Assembly (NCBI RefSeq): GCF_009618275.1
Contig: NZ_WIAD01000046.1
Coordinates: 1 to 48,567 of the forward strand
Length of the DNA stretch: 48,567 nt
Reading direction: 5' to 3'
Source of the DNA: Roseimaritima sediminicola
Lineage (GTDB): Bacteria > Planctomycetota > Planctomycetia > Pirellulales > Pirellulaceae
The position numbers were made by a program, and so were the translations under genes. Below the pieces are notes generated by a model. It was not told where the DNA came from. It did no database searches and was given only the letters and a program-made list of their open reading frames with translations. Of this stretch, positions 34,878 to 43,956 are shown one piece after another (the first letter of the stretch is position 1; each line of letters opens with the position of its first letter).

Positions 34878-35756
34878 CTACTCGAAGTAGGCGCTGCGGC
34901 GGATCGAGGGGTCGCGTCCGGGCAGCCAGGCGGCATCGTCTTCGAACGGATCACTCAATTCATCGGGCACCACCGGAGCCGGCAAGCGTGGCAGACGCTC
35001 GGGCGAAAGCTCGCCGGGCTGCGGTTGACCGCTGGGTTGCCCGTCATCGGGCAGGGGCCGGCCGGCGGGCACCGTTTCGGGACCGATGTGGGGCCGGTAG
35101 TTCGAGTCCGAATCGAAGCTGGGGCCCGATCGGCCCGATGTTCCAGCGCCGTTCGCACAGTGATTGCAGGTCGAGGCGAGTTTCTCGGCCTGACGCTGGT
35201 GCGGCGATTTCAGCTTCAGGGAGTGTTCGATTCCGGCGGCCACGCCATCCAATACTTTGACCAGTTGGCATTCATCATCGCGCTGCTTTCGCGCGGCACC
35301 GCGATGGTGACGATTCTGCGGCTTGCCGCACCGGCAAGCCGCGGACCGCCAAGCGGATCGTGTGGGGACCGGAGCCGGCATGGGGGCGAACGACACGTTG
35401 TGATCCGTCGCTGACAGCGGCGGCAGAGACTCTGACGACAATGACTTTGAGGGTAAGGCTCGCAGCCCAGCGGCCGGTTGCTCGTCACCGGCGACGAACC
35501 CCACGGTGCGGACCGTCTGCGGGGCGTCACGCTGCGCGGTTCTTTCTGGCTCGGCGGCCTGTTCCGGCTCGGTCAACAGGGCTCGCAGGCTCCGTGGCCG
35601 CCGGAGATCGACGTCCGCCGCGTTGCCTCGGTCACCCGGCGCGGCGATATGGACCGCCTCCCAGGGTTCCTCTGCGGCGGCGATGCCACCCCACGGGGCC
35701 GCACAAACCAGTGCCACGCCTCCCAGTACGCTTCGAAATGGGGCAGAAATCGCCAT
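34878..35756 (-). CDS. Exported hypothetical protein, Pro/Arg-rich
   Basis: 292 aa with a signal peptide (VLGGVALVCAAPWGGIAAAE). The mature sequence is low in order and rich in Pro, Arg and Ser, with a middle part containing paired Cys (AACRCGKPQ, CNHCANGAG) and a C-terminal patch (DPFEDDAAWLPGRDPSIRRS). Not a known family. It sits between the Wzz-like gene and the divergent glycosyltransferase, so a surface role is plausible. 35757-35999 shows no gene. Confidence 0.6.
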   Translation of the reverse strand: MAISAPFRSVLGGVALVCAAPWGGIAAAEEPWEAVHIAAPGDRGNAADVDLRRPRSLRALLTEPEQAAEPERTAQRDAPQTVRTVGFVAGDEQPAAGLRALPSKSLSSESLPPLSATDHNVSFAPMPAPVPTRSAWRSAACRCGKPQNRHHRGAARKQRDDECQLVKVLDGVAAGIEHSLKLKSPHQRQAEKLASTCNHCANGAGTSGRSGPSFDSDSNYRPHIGPETVPAGRPLPDDGQPSGQPQPGELSPERLPRLPAPVVPDELSDPFEDDAAWLPGRDPSIRRSAYFE

Positions 35757-35999
35757 CGCTTCGGTCCTTGTTCCCGGTACGTGCTTTGCTTCGCTGACTC
35801 CTATAATCGGATCCCGATGACCCGCACGACGAGTACAATCGGGGGGAGCGGAAAACTCGTGTCAGGCTGCCTAGGTTAACAGCGGTTGGTGCTCTCTGAG
35901 AGAACCGGGGCTACCGACCAAACGCCTCAGGTGGGGCACCGCAGGGGATGTGGGCGATCCTCGTAGCCAAAACAGTGGGTGCTCTTTAAACTGCTGGGC

Positions 36000-36776
36000 A
36001 TGACTGACCTGCCCCCTCCTTCGTCTGCTGTGTCCCAACCGGATCCGTCGGCAAGCGACGTCGCGGCCCGCCGCCTTTTGGTCGTGGTCTGTACTTACAA
36101 CGAACGCGAAAACCTACCGGAACTGTTACCGCGGATCCGTCGAGCGCTGCCGGAGGCCGACGTTTTAATCGTCGACGATGACTCGCCCGACGGCACGGGA
36201 CGCTGGGCCGAGCAGCAGGCCGACGGCGAGGACTGGTTGAAGGTGATTGTGCGAAGGGGCGAACGCGGTTTAGGTGGCGCCCTGAAGGCGGCCATCGCGT
36301 TTGCCTGTCGCGAGAGGTACGACTTCCTGCTGAACCTTGATGGCGATCTGAGCCACCGGCCCGAAGACCTACCGCGTTTGCTGGACAGCGCGGTTCAATC
36401 ACCGGATCCGCCCGACGTCGTGGTGGGCTCACGCTACGTCGCCGAGGGCAAGATCGAAGGCTGGCCTCTGCATCGCCGGCTGATGAGCCGAGCGGTCAAC
36501 GGGTTTGCGACTCGCGTGCTGCGTTTGCCCGTTAAAGACTGCAGCGGCGCCTTCCGCTGTTATCGCGTTGCGGTGCTGGAGCGATTGGACATGACGCAGG
36601 TTCGCAGCGACGGGTACGCGATGCTGGAAGAACTGTTGTTGGCGCTTCACCGGGCGGGAGCCAAGTTTGCGGAAATTCCCATCACGTTTGCCGATCGCGA
36701 AACGGGAGAGAGTAAACTGACCACGGGCGAAACTTTGAGAAGTATCCGCAGTTTGCTGCGGATGATCGTCCGCTGA
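36000..36776 (+). CDS. GT2 glycosyltransferase, dolichol/polyprenol-phosphate mannosyltransferase-like
   Basis: 258 aa from ATG 36000 (GTG 35979 is possible and adds 7 residues). Motifs of the DPM1-type GT2 fold: VVVCTYNERENLPELLPRIR, DDDSPDGTGRW, NLDGDLSHRPEDLP (Asp-x-Asp), GSRYVAEGKIEGWPLHRRLM, and RETGESKLTTGE at the end. No C-terminal membrane segments, as in the soluble-form DPM1. It transfers a sugar to a polyprenyl phosphate at the inner membrane; the sugar may be mannose or glucose. Same strand and 42 bp before the SGNH gene. Confidence 0.85.
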   Translation: MTDLPPPSSAVSQPDPSASDVAARRLLVVVCTYNERENLPELLPRIRRALPEADVLIVDDDSPDGTGRWAEQQADGEDWLKVIVRRGERGLGGALKAAIAFACRERYDFLLNLDGDLSHRPEDLPRLLDSAVQSPDPPDVVVGSRYVAEGKIEGWPLHRRLMSRAVNGFATRVLRLPVKDCSGAFRCYRVAVLERLDMTQVRSDGYAMLEELLLALHRAGAKFAEIPITFADRETGESKLTTGETLRSIRSLLRMIVR

Positions 36777-36818
36777 ACAAGCCGTCGCCGGTGCAACGTC
36801 GCCAACAGAAAGGTACGC

Positions 36819-38036
36819 ATGTTTCGACGAGAATTCTCGACCGCTGGTCGGCTGACCGCGGTGCTGTGCAGTGTTGTCGTGTCCTGGACTGCGGCCCCGA
36901 CCAGCTGGGCCGCGGATCCGCCCAGTTCGAACGTAGAGGTGCGTGGCCAGTTGCAGAACGCTCGATTGGCTTTCTCGCAAAACGCTTCGCCCAAAGTGGT
37001 TTTCATGGGCGGATCGATCACCGAAATGGACGGCTACCGGCCGCTGGTCTGCCAGGACCTGCAGCGGCGATTTCCGAAAGCGGAGTTTGAGTTCATCAAC
37101 GCCGGAATCAGTTCGACCTGTTCGACCACCGGTGCTTTTCGATTGCAGCGAGACGTATTGGCGCACGACCCGGATCTGTTGTTCGTGGAGTTTGCGGTCA
37201 ACGATGATCAGGATGCGGGACACGCGGCCCGCGAGTGCTTGCGGGGCATGGAAGGCATCGTGCGTCACGCACGAAAACACAACCCGCACATGGACATCGT
37301 GATGGTCCACTTCGTCAACCCCGGCATGTTGGCCACACGGCAGCGCGGCGAGACGCCTACCAGCAGCGGGCAACACGAGCGCGTCGCCGAGTACTACCGG
37401 ATCAGCAGTGTGGACGTGGCCGGTGAATTGGCCGACCGCATCGCCGCCGGCACGTTCAGCTGGCAGCAGTACGGGGGCACGCACCCGAAACCGCAAGGCA
37501 ATCGCTTGGCGGCCGACCTGGTGGCCCAGTTACTGGACGCTTCTTGGCAGCACCCCTTACCCGAAGACGCGCAGGCCCAGCCGGCCATTCTGCCCGAACC
37601 GCTGGACACGGGCAGCTACTTCCGCGGGCAATTTCTGACGCCGGGGCATGCCGAGTTCGGCCGCGATTGGCAGCTGGGGAAACCCGACTGGGACAGCCTT
37701 CCCGGAAGCAAACGTCAGCGATTTCTGGACGAAGATTTTCTGCATTCCACGCGGCCCGGTGCGACGTTGCGTTTGGAGTTTACCGGCTCGGCGATCGGCG
37801 CCTTTGTGCTGGCCGGACCCGATGCCGGACAGGTGGAGGTGAGTATCGATGGCGGGCCATTCCGAACCGTCGAGCTGTACCACCACTACAGCCGGGGGCT
37901 GCATTATCCGCGGACGGTCATGTTTGCGACCGACCTGGAACCGGTTCCGCACGAGATGACGCTGCGGGTCGGACAGGAGCACGCCGAGGCCAGCGAAGGC
38001 CACGCCGTGCGGATCATGCAGTTCACTGTGAACTAA
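36819..38036 (+). CDS. Secreted SGNH/GDSL-type hydrolase
   Basis: 405 aa, signal peptide over ~34 residues (TAVLCSVVVSWTAAPTSWAA). SGNH blocks: catalytic Ser in FMGGSITEMDGY (block I), Gly in INAGISSTCSTTG (II), Asn in VEFAVNDDQDAG (III), and the Asp/His pair region GTHPKPQGNRLA (V). About 150 residues of beta structure follow, likely a carbohydrate-binding domain (GSAIGAFVLAGPDAGQVEVS). Esterase acting on acylated polysaccharide is the likely role. The stop TAA at 38034-38036 is formed at the left edge of palindromic element copy 3. Confidence 0.85.
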   Translation: MFRREFSTAGRLTAVLCSVVVSWTAAPTSWAADPPSSNVEVRGQLQNARLAFSQNASPKVVFMGGSITEMDGYRPLVCQDLQRRFPKAEFEFINAGISSTCSTTGAFRLQRDVLAHDPDLLFVEFAVNDDQDAGHAARECLRGMEGIVRHARKHNPHMDIVMVHFVNPGMLATRQRGETPTSSGQHERVAEYYRISSVDVAGELADRIAAGTFSWQQYGGTHPKPQGNRLAADLVAQLLDASWQHPLPEDAQAQPAILPEPLDTGSYFRGQFLTPGHAEFGRDWQLGKPDWDSLPGSKRQRFLDEDFLHSTRPGATLRLEFTGSAIGAFVLAGPDAGQVEVSIDGGPFRTVELYHHYSRGLHYPRTVMFATDLEPVPHEMTLRVGQEHAEASEGHAVRIMQFTVN

Positions 38037-38129
38037 GCACGTCGGCATAAATCTTTGGGTGAAACCCCGCGATCACACCCTCCCGCGCAGCGGGAGAGTA
38101 CTGCCGAAGTTAATGTTGCGACGTGCTTA
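38034..38129. mobile_element. Palindromic MITE-like element, copy 3
   Basis: The core is 38036-38127 with TA on both sides, 92 bp, ends AGCACGTCG and CGACGTGCT, and a perfect internal hairpin CTCCCGC-GCA-GCGGGAG. Both outer TAs belong to stop codons: TAA of the SGNH gene on the left and TAA of tyrS (reverse strand) on the right. Removing it gives CTAG, in which both genes would end with overlapping TAG stops. Confidence 0.85.
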
Positions 38130-39416
38130 GGGTTCCTGCGAAAACCGCAGCAGGGCGTATTTTCGTTTGCCCTTGCGGAGGACCATCATGGTTTCGCTGG
38201 CCAGATCGTTGGCCGTCAGGCGGACATTGGCATTGGCGACGCGGCGATTGTTCACGTAGGCCCCGCCCTCTTTGATGGTCCGGCGAGCGTCGCCGTTGCT
38301 GCTGGTCAAACCGGCCCTCTGGAACGCTTCGACGACCCACAGGCCATCACCATCGAGCGCCGCGCGGTCGACTTCGCTGCTGGGGACATCTTCGAAGATC
38401 TCACCGAGTTCGCGGTCGTCGAGGGCTTCGATCTCGCCGCCGAACAGCATCTTGCTGGCTCGCAGCGCCGAATTCAGACCGTCGTCGCCGTGGACGAACT
38501 GGGTCATCCACTCGGCCAACCGTTGCTGGGCCGCACAGCGACCGGGATCTTCGGCCGTCTGCGCGGCGAGCGCATCGTATTCCTCGCGGTCGATTTCCGT
38601 CAGGTAGGCGATGCAGCGCATTACGTCGGCATCGTCAACCTGTCGCCAGTACTGGTAGAAGGCGTAGGGGCTGGTCCGCTCCGGATCCAGCCAGATCGCG
38701 CCGCGTTCGGTCTTGCCCATTTTGCGGCCGTCGCTGGTCAACAGCAGCGGGGCGGTCAGACCGACCAGGGGCTGGCCCAGCATCCGCCGGCCCAGATCGA
38801 TCCCCGCGGTGATGTTGCCCCACTGGTCGCTGCCGCCGCCCTGAATTCGGCAGTCGTATTCCTTGGCCAGACGCACAAAGTCGTAAGCCTGCAGCAGCAT
38901 GTAACTGAACTCGGTGTAGCTCAGGCCGCTGTCGCCATCGAGCCGCGACCGCACCGAGTCCTTGCCCAACATCGTTCCCACGGGAAAGTACTTGCCCACA
39001 TCGCGGAGGAATTGCAGGTAGCTGAAATCCTTCATCCAGTCGTAATTGTTCAGCAATAGCGCAGCCTGCGGTCCGTCGAAATCCAGAAAGGCCCGCATCT
39101 GGGCGGCGACGCCCGCGACGTTGGCTTCGAGTTGTTCATCGGTCTGCAGGTTGCGTTCTTCGCTCTTGCCGCTGGGGTCGCCGATCATCCCCGTGGCCCC
39201 GCCGACCAGAGCGATCGGACGATGGCCGGCCTGCTGGAAACGACGCAGCATCATCAGCTGCATCAACCCGCCCACGTGCAGGCTGGTCGCCGTGGGATCA
39301 AAGCCGATATAGAACGTTTGCGGCGTCTTCAACAGCTCGGCCAGGGCGGCTTCGTCGGTGCATTGATGGATCAAACCTCGCCAGCGAAGTTCGGACAGCA
39401 GATCGGCGGATGGCAT
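38127..39416 (-). CDS. tyrS: Tyrosyl-tRNA synthetase
   Basis: 429 aa from ATG 39416 (TTG 39425 would add three). Class I synthetase: TSLHVGGLMQLMML replaces HIGH with HVGG; the second signature is DGRKMGKTERGAIWL. FYIGFDPTATSLHVGG and GGGSDQWGNITAGIDL (tyrosine and A76 pocket) and an S4 RNA-binding domain (RRTIKEGGAYVNNRRVANAN) complete the family. It charges tRNA-Tyr. On the minus strand 91 bp after trmB. Its TAA stop is at 38127-38129 in the edge of element copy 3. Confidence 0.95.
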   Translation of the reverse strand: MPSADLLSELRWRGLIHQCTDEAALAELLKTPQTFYIGFDPTATSLHVGGLMQLMMLRRFQQAGHRPIALVGGATGMIGDPSGKSEERNLQTDEQLEANVAGVAAQMRAFLDFDGPQAALLLNNYDWMKDFSYLQFLRDVGKYFPVGTMLGKDSVRSRLDGDSGLSYTEFSYMLLQAYDFVRLAKEYDCRIQGGGSDQWGNITAGIDLGRRMLGQPLVGLTAPLLLTSDGRKMGKTERGAIWLDPERTSPYAFYQYWRQVDDADVMRCIAYLTEIDREEYDALAAQTAEDPGRCAAQQRLAEWMTQFVHGDDGLNSALRASKMLFGGEIEALDDRELGEIFEDVPSSEVDRAALDGDGLWVVEAFQRAGLTSSNGDARRTIKEGGAYVNNRRVANANVRLTANDLASETMMVLRKGKRKYALLRFSQEP

Positions 39417-39507
39417 CGGTAGCAAACGGGGTTAGAGGGACAGGAGTGGCATAGGCTTCCAGCCTGTGAAGCAGCGGACCACAGACGAGAGCCCCTGGCT
39501 TGAAAGG

Positions 39508-40152
39508 CTACGGTTTGTAGTAACACACCCGGTACACGGGGATCGCATGTTGCCGGCTGCGTCGCTCGAAATGGGTCCGGTAGTCCAGATCGTGTTCGGC
39601 CGCCGCGGCTTCTTCGGGAATCGGTGGACCGAGCTGGGGCGAGACGGTCGCGATCAGCTCGATCGTCGATTCAAAGTAGTCCAGGACATCGGTCCAGAAG
39701 TGAAAGCGTCCGCCGCTCTGCAGACAGCGCGTCGCGTTGGCGATGAAGCGTTCGTTCAGCACGCGTCGCGATTTGTGTCGGGCTTTCCACCAGGGGTCGG
39801 GAAAGTACACGTGGACCGCGGCCAGCGAACCGTCCGGAATCCGGTTCTGAAAAATCGGCTCGGCGTTGCCGGCAACCATCATCGCGTTGTTGCGACCGGC
39901 CCGAGCCAGACGGACCGCCGCGGCCACGGCGTATTTGCGAGCGATTTCGATGCCCAGGAAATTGCTGTCCGGCGTCTGCCCCGAAGCGGTCTGCATGAAC
40001 AGTCCTTTGCCCGACCCCACCTCGATCTCCAGCGGCCGGTCGTTGCCAAACAGGCTCCGGCTGGTCACCTGCGCGGGAAGGTCGTCTGGATTGCGGAGCA
40101 GAGCGTCCAGGTCATACTTCGATTCGGCGATGCGAAGGGCACGTCGCGGCAT
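39508..40152 (-). CDS. trmB: tRNA (guanine-N7-)-methyltransferase
   Basis: 214 aa from ATG 40152 (the open frame continues to 40338 but crosses the hemDE start). SAM site LEIEVGSGKGLFMQTA; catalytic/RNA signature VYFPDPWWKARHKSRRVLNE, close to the TrmB FPDPWxKxRHxKRR motif; C-terminal TIELIATVSPQLGPPI and HFERRSRQHAIPVYR. It methylates G46 of tRNA at N7. Divergent from hemDE, same strand and ahead of tyrS, suggesting a tRNA-processing pair. Confidence 0.95.
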   Translation of the reverse strand: MPRRALRIAESKYDLDALLRNPDDLPAQVTSRSLFGNDRPLEIEVGSGKGLFMQTASGQTPDSNFLGIEIARKYAVAAAVRLARAGRNNAMMVAGNAEPIFQNRIPDGSLAAVHVYFPDPWWKARHKSRRVLNERFIANATRCLQSGGRFHFWTDVLDYFESTIELIATVSPQLGPPIPEEAAAAEHDLDYRTHFERRSRQHAIPVYRVCYYKP

Positions 40153-40301
40153 GGAACACTCGAGCGGAAAGGAACGAAGGGAACGAAAACCGGAACCAGC
40201 CGGGGCGGGGGGGCGACAGCCTTGCCGACGGGTAACGGTTTTCCGCCGGGCGTCTACAATACAGCCACACCCCCGAAAGTAAACACGATAGGACGAAGAA
40301 G

Positions 40302-42212
40302 ATGGAGCCGGATTTTGGTGGCCTGCGGGTTGCGGCACTGGAAAGTCGTCGGGCCAGCGATATGGCCCGGTTGATCGAAAAACACAACGGTCTGGCCTAT
40401 GTCAGCCCCTCGATGCGGGAGGTGCCTATTGAGCCGAATCGTCCGGCTATCGACTTTGCCTACCGCGTGATCACGGGCGAGATCACGTACGTGATTATCA
40501 TGACCGGCGTCGGATTCCGCCAGTTGATCAAGGCCATCGAGCGCCACGTCGACACCCAGCAGTTCCTGGACAGCCTGTCGGACATCACGACCGTCTGCCG
40601 CGGCCCCAAGCCGGTGGCGGTGATGCGCGAATTCGGGTTGAAACCCACGCACCGGGTGGCCGAGCCCAATACTTGGCGCGAGCTGCTGCAGTTGGTCGAC
40701 AACGTGGCGCCGGTAGAGAACCAAACGGTCGGGCTGCAGGAGTACGGCGTCAGCAACACGTCGCTGGTGGCCGGCCTGGAAGCGCGCGGGGGCAAGGTCG
40801 TGCCGCTGAGAGTGTATGCTTGGGATTTCCCCGAGGACACCGCACCGCTGGAACAGAACGTTCGGGCGATCAGCGAGGGCGGCCGCGACGTGTTGCTGCT
40901 GACCAGCGGCCATCAGGTGGTCAACATGCTGCGGATGGCCGACCAGATGCAGCTGACCGACCGGCTGCGTGGGCGGCTGCGGGCGATGGTCGTCGCCTCG
41001 ATCGGACCCACCACCACCAACATGCTGCAGGAATGTGACCTGACAGCCGATTTCGAACCGGAACATCCCAAAATGGGCCACTTGGTCGTCGAGGCGGCCA
41101 AGCGATGTCGAGGCCTGGCAGAATACAAGAAAGTGAACACTGTGATGGATCCCAAGACCGGCCAACCCCAACAACACCCTTCGGTCGATAGCCTCTTCAT
41201 GCGGGCCTGTCGTGGCGAGTCCACCGACCGCACTCCGATCTGGCTGATGCGACAAGCCGGACGCTACATGCAGGAATACCGCGAGGTGCGCGCCAGGCAG
41301 TCGTTTCTGGAACTGTGCAAGAAACCCGCTCTGTGCAGCGAGGTCATGTGCACGGCGGTGGAGCGACTGGGCGTCGACGCGGCGATCATCTTTTCCGACC
41401 TGCTACCGATCCTGGAACCGATGGGTTTTGACCTGGAATTCGTCAAAGGTGACGGACCGGTCATTCACAACCCGCTCCGCGAGCCGGCCGATATCGATCG
41501 CGTGCGCGAAGTGGAAGACGTCGACTGCTTGGATTTCGTGATCGAAACGGTGCGGCAAACGCGCGCCGATCTGCCCAGCCATCTGCCCCTGATCGGCTTT
41601 GCCGGCTCGCCCTTCACCTTGGCCAGCTACGCGATCGAGGGCGGCGGCAGTCGCCAGTACGCGTACACCAAACGCTTGATGTACGGCGACAGCGGGGCCT
41701 GGGACGTTTTGATGCAGCGACTGTCGCGTTCGGTCGTGCGTTATCTGAACGCCCAGATCGCCGCCGGAGCCCAGTGCGTTCAGTTGTTCGACAGTTGGGC
41801 CGGATGCCTCAATCCTCAGGATTATTCCCAGTTCGTGCTGCCCTACATGAAGCAGATTTTCGAAGGTCTGACGCCCGGCGTGCCGGTGATCAACTTTGCC
41901 ACCGGAAACCCGGAACTGCTGCCGCTGCTGCGCGGCGATCGCCGCACGGTCGTGGGCATCGATTGGCGGATTCCGCTCGATGCGGCCTGGCAGCGGGTCG
42001 GGTACGATCGCCCCGTCCAAGGAAACCTGGACCCGACCGTGTTGTTGGGCGAACCTGAAATCATTCGACAGCGCGCCGGCGAGGTGCTGCGGCAGGCGGG
42101 CAATCGCCCGGGGCATATCTTCAACCTCGGGCACGGCGTGTTGCAGCAGACACCGGTCGAGAACGTGATCGCGCTGGTGGAATACGTCAAAGCCACGAGC
42201 GGAGCCGGTTGA
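40302..42212 (+). CDS. hemDE: Fused uroporphyrinogen-III synthase / uroporphyrinogen decarboxylase
   Basis: 636 aa, two domains in one frame. Residues 1-~275 are HemD: EPDFGGLRVAALESRR at the start, an interior RVITGEITYVIIMTGVGFRQ and VVASIGPTTTNMLQ. A linker leads to HemE at ~296: MRACRGESTDRTPIWLMRQA with Arg317 and Arg321, the Asp of IIFSDLLPILEPMG, GFAGSPFTLASYAIEGGGS and GHGVLQQTPVENVIALVEYV. The protein closes hydroxymethylbilane to uroporphyrinogen III and then decarboxylates it to coproporphyrinogen III. Fusion may channel this unstable intermediate. An in-frame ATG at 41145 might allow separate HemE. 40153-40301 upstream is intergenic with trmB divergent. Confidence 0.95.
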   Translation: MEPDFGGLRVAALESRRASDMARLIEKHNGLAYVSPSMREVPIEPNRPAIDFAYRVITGEITYVIIMTGVGFRQLIKAIERHVDTQQFLDSLSDITTVCRGPKPVAVMREFGLKPTHRVAEPNTWRELLQLVDNVAPVENQTVGLQEYGVSNTSLVAGLEARGGKVVPLRVYAWDFPEDTAPLEQNVRAISEGGRDVLLLTSGHQVVNMLRMADQMQLTDRLRGRLRAMVVASIGPTTTNMLQECDLTADFEPEHPKMGHLVVEAAKRCRGLAEYKKVNTVMDPKTGQPQQHPSVDSLFMRACRGESTDRTPIWLMRQAGRYMQEYREVRARQSFLELCKKPALCSEVMCTAVERLGVDAAIIFSDLLPILEPMGFDLEFVKGDGPVIHNPLREPADIDRVREVEDVDCLDFVIETVRQTRADLPSHLPLIGFAGSPFTLASYAIEGGGSRQYAYTKRLMYGDSGAWDVLMQRLSRSVVRYLNAQIAAGAQCVQLFDSWAGCLNPQDYSQFVLPYMKQIFEGLTPGVPVINFATGNPELLPLLRGDRRTVVGIDWRIPLDAAWQRVGYDRPVQGNLDPTVLLGEPEIIRQRAGEVLRQAGNRPGHIFNLGHGVLQQTPVENVIALVEYVKATSGAG

Positions 42213-42260
42213 TCCGGGGCCGTCACTGCTTCCGTTTCGCAAATAGGGATTTCGCAACCG

Positions 42261-43721
42261 ATGTCCAGACATACCTTTATCGATGCCGCACGGTTCTGTT
42301 GTCCATTGCGAGTGTTTTTCGCGTGTTTGTGCTTGGCGGTTCTGTCTGGAATTCCGACGGCGGCCCAGCGGCCCAATGTGCTGCTGCTGTGCGTGGATGA
42401 CCTCCGCCCGGAGCTGGGCTGTTACGGCAAGTCCTACGTTCATTCGCCTAACATCGATGCCCTGGCCCGGCGCGGTTATCGCTTCGACCGGCACTACGTC
42501 CAGGCCCCAACCTGCGGCGCCTCGCGCTATGCTCTGCTCTCCGGACGCTACGGCCCCAGCGGCAACGGGGCCCTGTTCGCGCGAGCCAAGAAGCTGCAGA
42601 GCGACCCGCAAGCCGTGCTGCCCAGCATGCCGGACTGGTTTCGCAACCATGGTTACACCACCGTTTCGGTCGGCAAAGTGTCGCACCATCCGGGCGGGCG
42701 TGGTGGTCCGGACTGGGACGCCGAAGGCAGTCCCGAGATGCCCGGAGCGTGGACGCGTCACCGGATGCCCAGCGGTCCCTGGCAGCATCCTCGCGGTGCC
42801 ATGCACGGTTTGGCCAACGGCGAGATTCGCACAGACGCCGGGCAGATGGATGTGTTCCAAGCCGCCCCGGGGGCGGATTCGATTTATCCCGATGGACTGA
42901 TCACGGAAGCCTCGTTGGAAGAGTTGCGGCAGTTGAGCGACGAGGCCGAGGCGGAGGCAAAACCGTTCTTTCTGGCCGTCGGTATCATCCGTCCGCACCT
43001 GCCTTTCGGTGCTCCGAAAAAATACCTCCAACCCTATCGCGATGCGTCGTTGCCGCCGATCCCTCATCCCCACAAGCCCCAGGGACGGACGACGTGGCAT
43101 CGATCCGCGGAATTCATGAAGTACAACCGCTGGGGAAAGGATCCGAACGAGGACCCCGAGTTCGCCACGGCCGTGCGGAAACACTACGCCGCCTGTGTGA
43201 CCTATGCCGATGCCCAGGTCGGACGCATCCTGGATGAACTGGACGCCCTGGGACAACGCGACAACACCATTGTCGTGCTGTGGGGAGACCACGGCTGGCA
43301 TCTTGGCGAGCACGCGATTTGGGGCAAGCATTCCCTGTTCGAGGAATCGCTGCGATCTCCGTTGATCATCGCCACTCCGGAGGCGAGTGGAGCTGGCGGA
43401 TCGAGCGACGCGATCGTCGAGACCATCGACGTGTTTGCCACGCTGGCGGATCTGGCGGGTCTGCCGCAGCCCGATTTCATCGACGGTGTCTCGCTGCGAC
43501 CTCAGATCCATGGCAACCGGCCCACCGACGACGTCGCGATTTCGTACGCCAAGGGCCGAACCATTCGGACGTCTTCGGATCGAACCATCGTCCACCGCGA
43601 TGGGTATGTCGAGTTCTATGACTACCGCAGCGGAAAGGGCGAAACGGTCAACGTCGCGGACGAGCACCCGGAAATCGTCGCCCAGCGGATCGCAGAACTA
43701 AAGAAGCGACTGCGAGACTGA
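42261..43721 (+). CDS. Secreted sulfatase (iduronate-2-sulfatase-like)
   Basis: 486 aa, signal peptide over ~35 residues ([20 protein letters not shown]). Alkaline-phosphatase-fold sulfatase: Asp46-Asp47 ([10 protein letters not shown]) bind calcium; the formylglycine site is Cys85-Gly-Ala-Ser-Arg89, a CxAxR form of the usual C-x-P/A-x-[51 protein letters not shown] and [20 protein letters not shown] follow the S1 sulfatase order. It would remove sulfate from an extracellular polysaccharide. The maturase that converts the Cys is not in the window. 48 bp after hemDE, same strand. Confidence 0.9.
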   Translation: MSRHTFIDAARFCCPLRVFFACLCLAVLSGIPTAAQRPNVLLLCVDDLRPELGCYGKSYVHSPNIDALARRGYRFDRHYVQAPTCGASRYALLSGRYGPSGNGALFARAKKLQSDPQAVLPSMPDWFRNHGYTTVSVGKVSHHPGGRGGPDWDAEGSPEMPGAWTRHRMPSGPWQHPRGAMHGLANGEIRTDAGQMDVFQAAPGADSIYPDGLITEASLEELRQLSDEAEAEAKPFFLAVGIIRPHLPFGAPKKYLQPYRDASLPPIPHPHKPQGRTTWHRSAEFMKYNRWGKDPNEDPEFATAVRKHYAACVTYADAQVGRILDELDALGQRDNTIVVLWGDHGWHLGEHAIWGKHSLFEESLRSPLIIATPEASGAGGSSDAIVETIDVFATLADLAGLPQPDFIDGVSLRPQIHGNRPTDDVAISYAKGRTIRTSSDRTIVHRDGYVEFYDYRSGKGETVNVADEHPEIVAQRIAELKKRLRD

Positions 43722-43735
43722 GGCGGAAAAAGATA

Positions 43736-43794
43736 GTAGCTCGGCTGTCCCAGCCGAGAACCGACTTGGCTCTCGGCTGGGACAGCCGAGCTAC
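43736..43794. terminator. 24-bp perfect hairpin after the sulfatase gene
   Basis: Left arm 43736-43759 and right arm 43771-43794 are exact inverse complements, with an 11-nt loop (43760-43770). It begins 15 bp after the sulfatase stop. The arms start GTAGCTCGGCTGTCCC, a palindrome type found repeatedly in planctomycete genomes (from memory). It may end sulfatase transcription; no T tract follows. 43795-43956 shows no gene. Confidence 0.6.
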
Positions 43795-43956
43795 TTTGAA
43801 ATCAAGAATGCAAAAAAGGGTCCTGATCCGTGGCTAAATTCGAAGTCCGAGTGGGACCAGCGTCGCCGGCCACACCATCCCTTCATTGACGCAGCCAGCG
43901 GTTCAGCACACGGACCAGGACACCTATTTATCGTTAGCAAAGTGGTGTAAGCGGGA

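Noticed and set aside
35795-35812. TATAAT at 35802-35807 as a promoter
   Set aside because: No -35-like sequence at 16-18 bp; too little support.
41403-43667. 754-codon minus-strand frame opposite hemE and the sulfatase
   Set aside because: Antisense to two well-supported genes; no recognisable motif.
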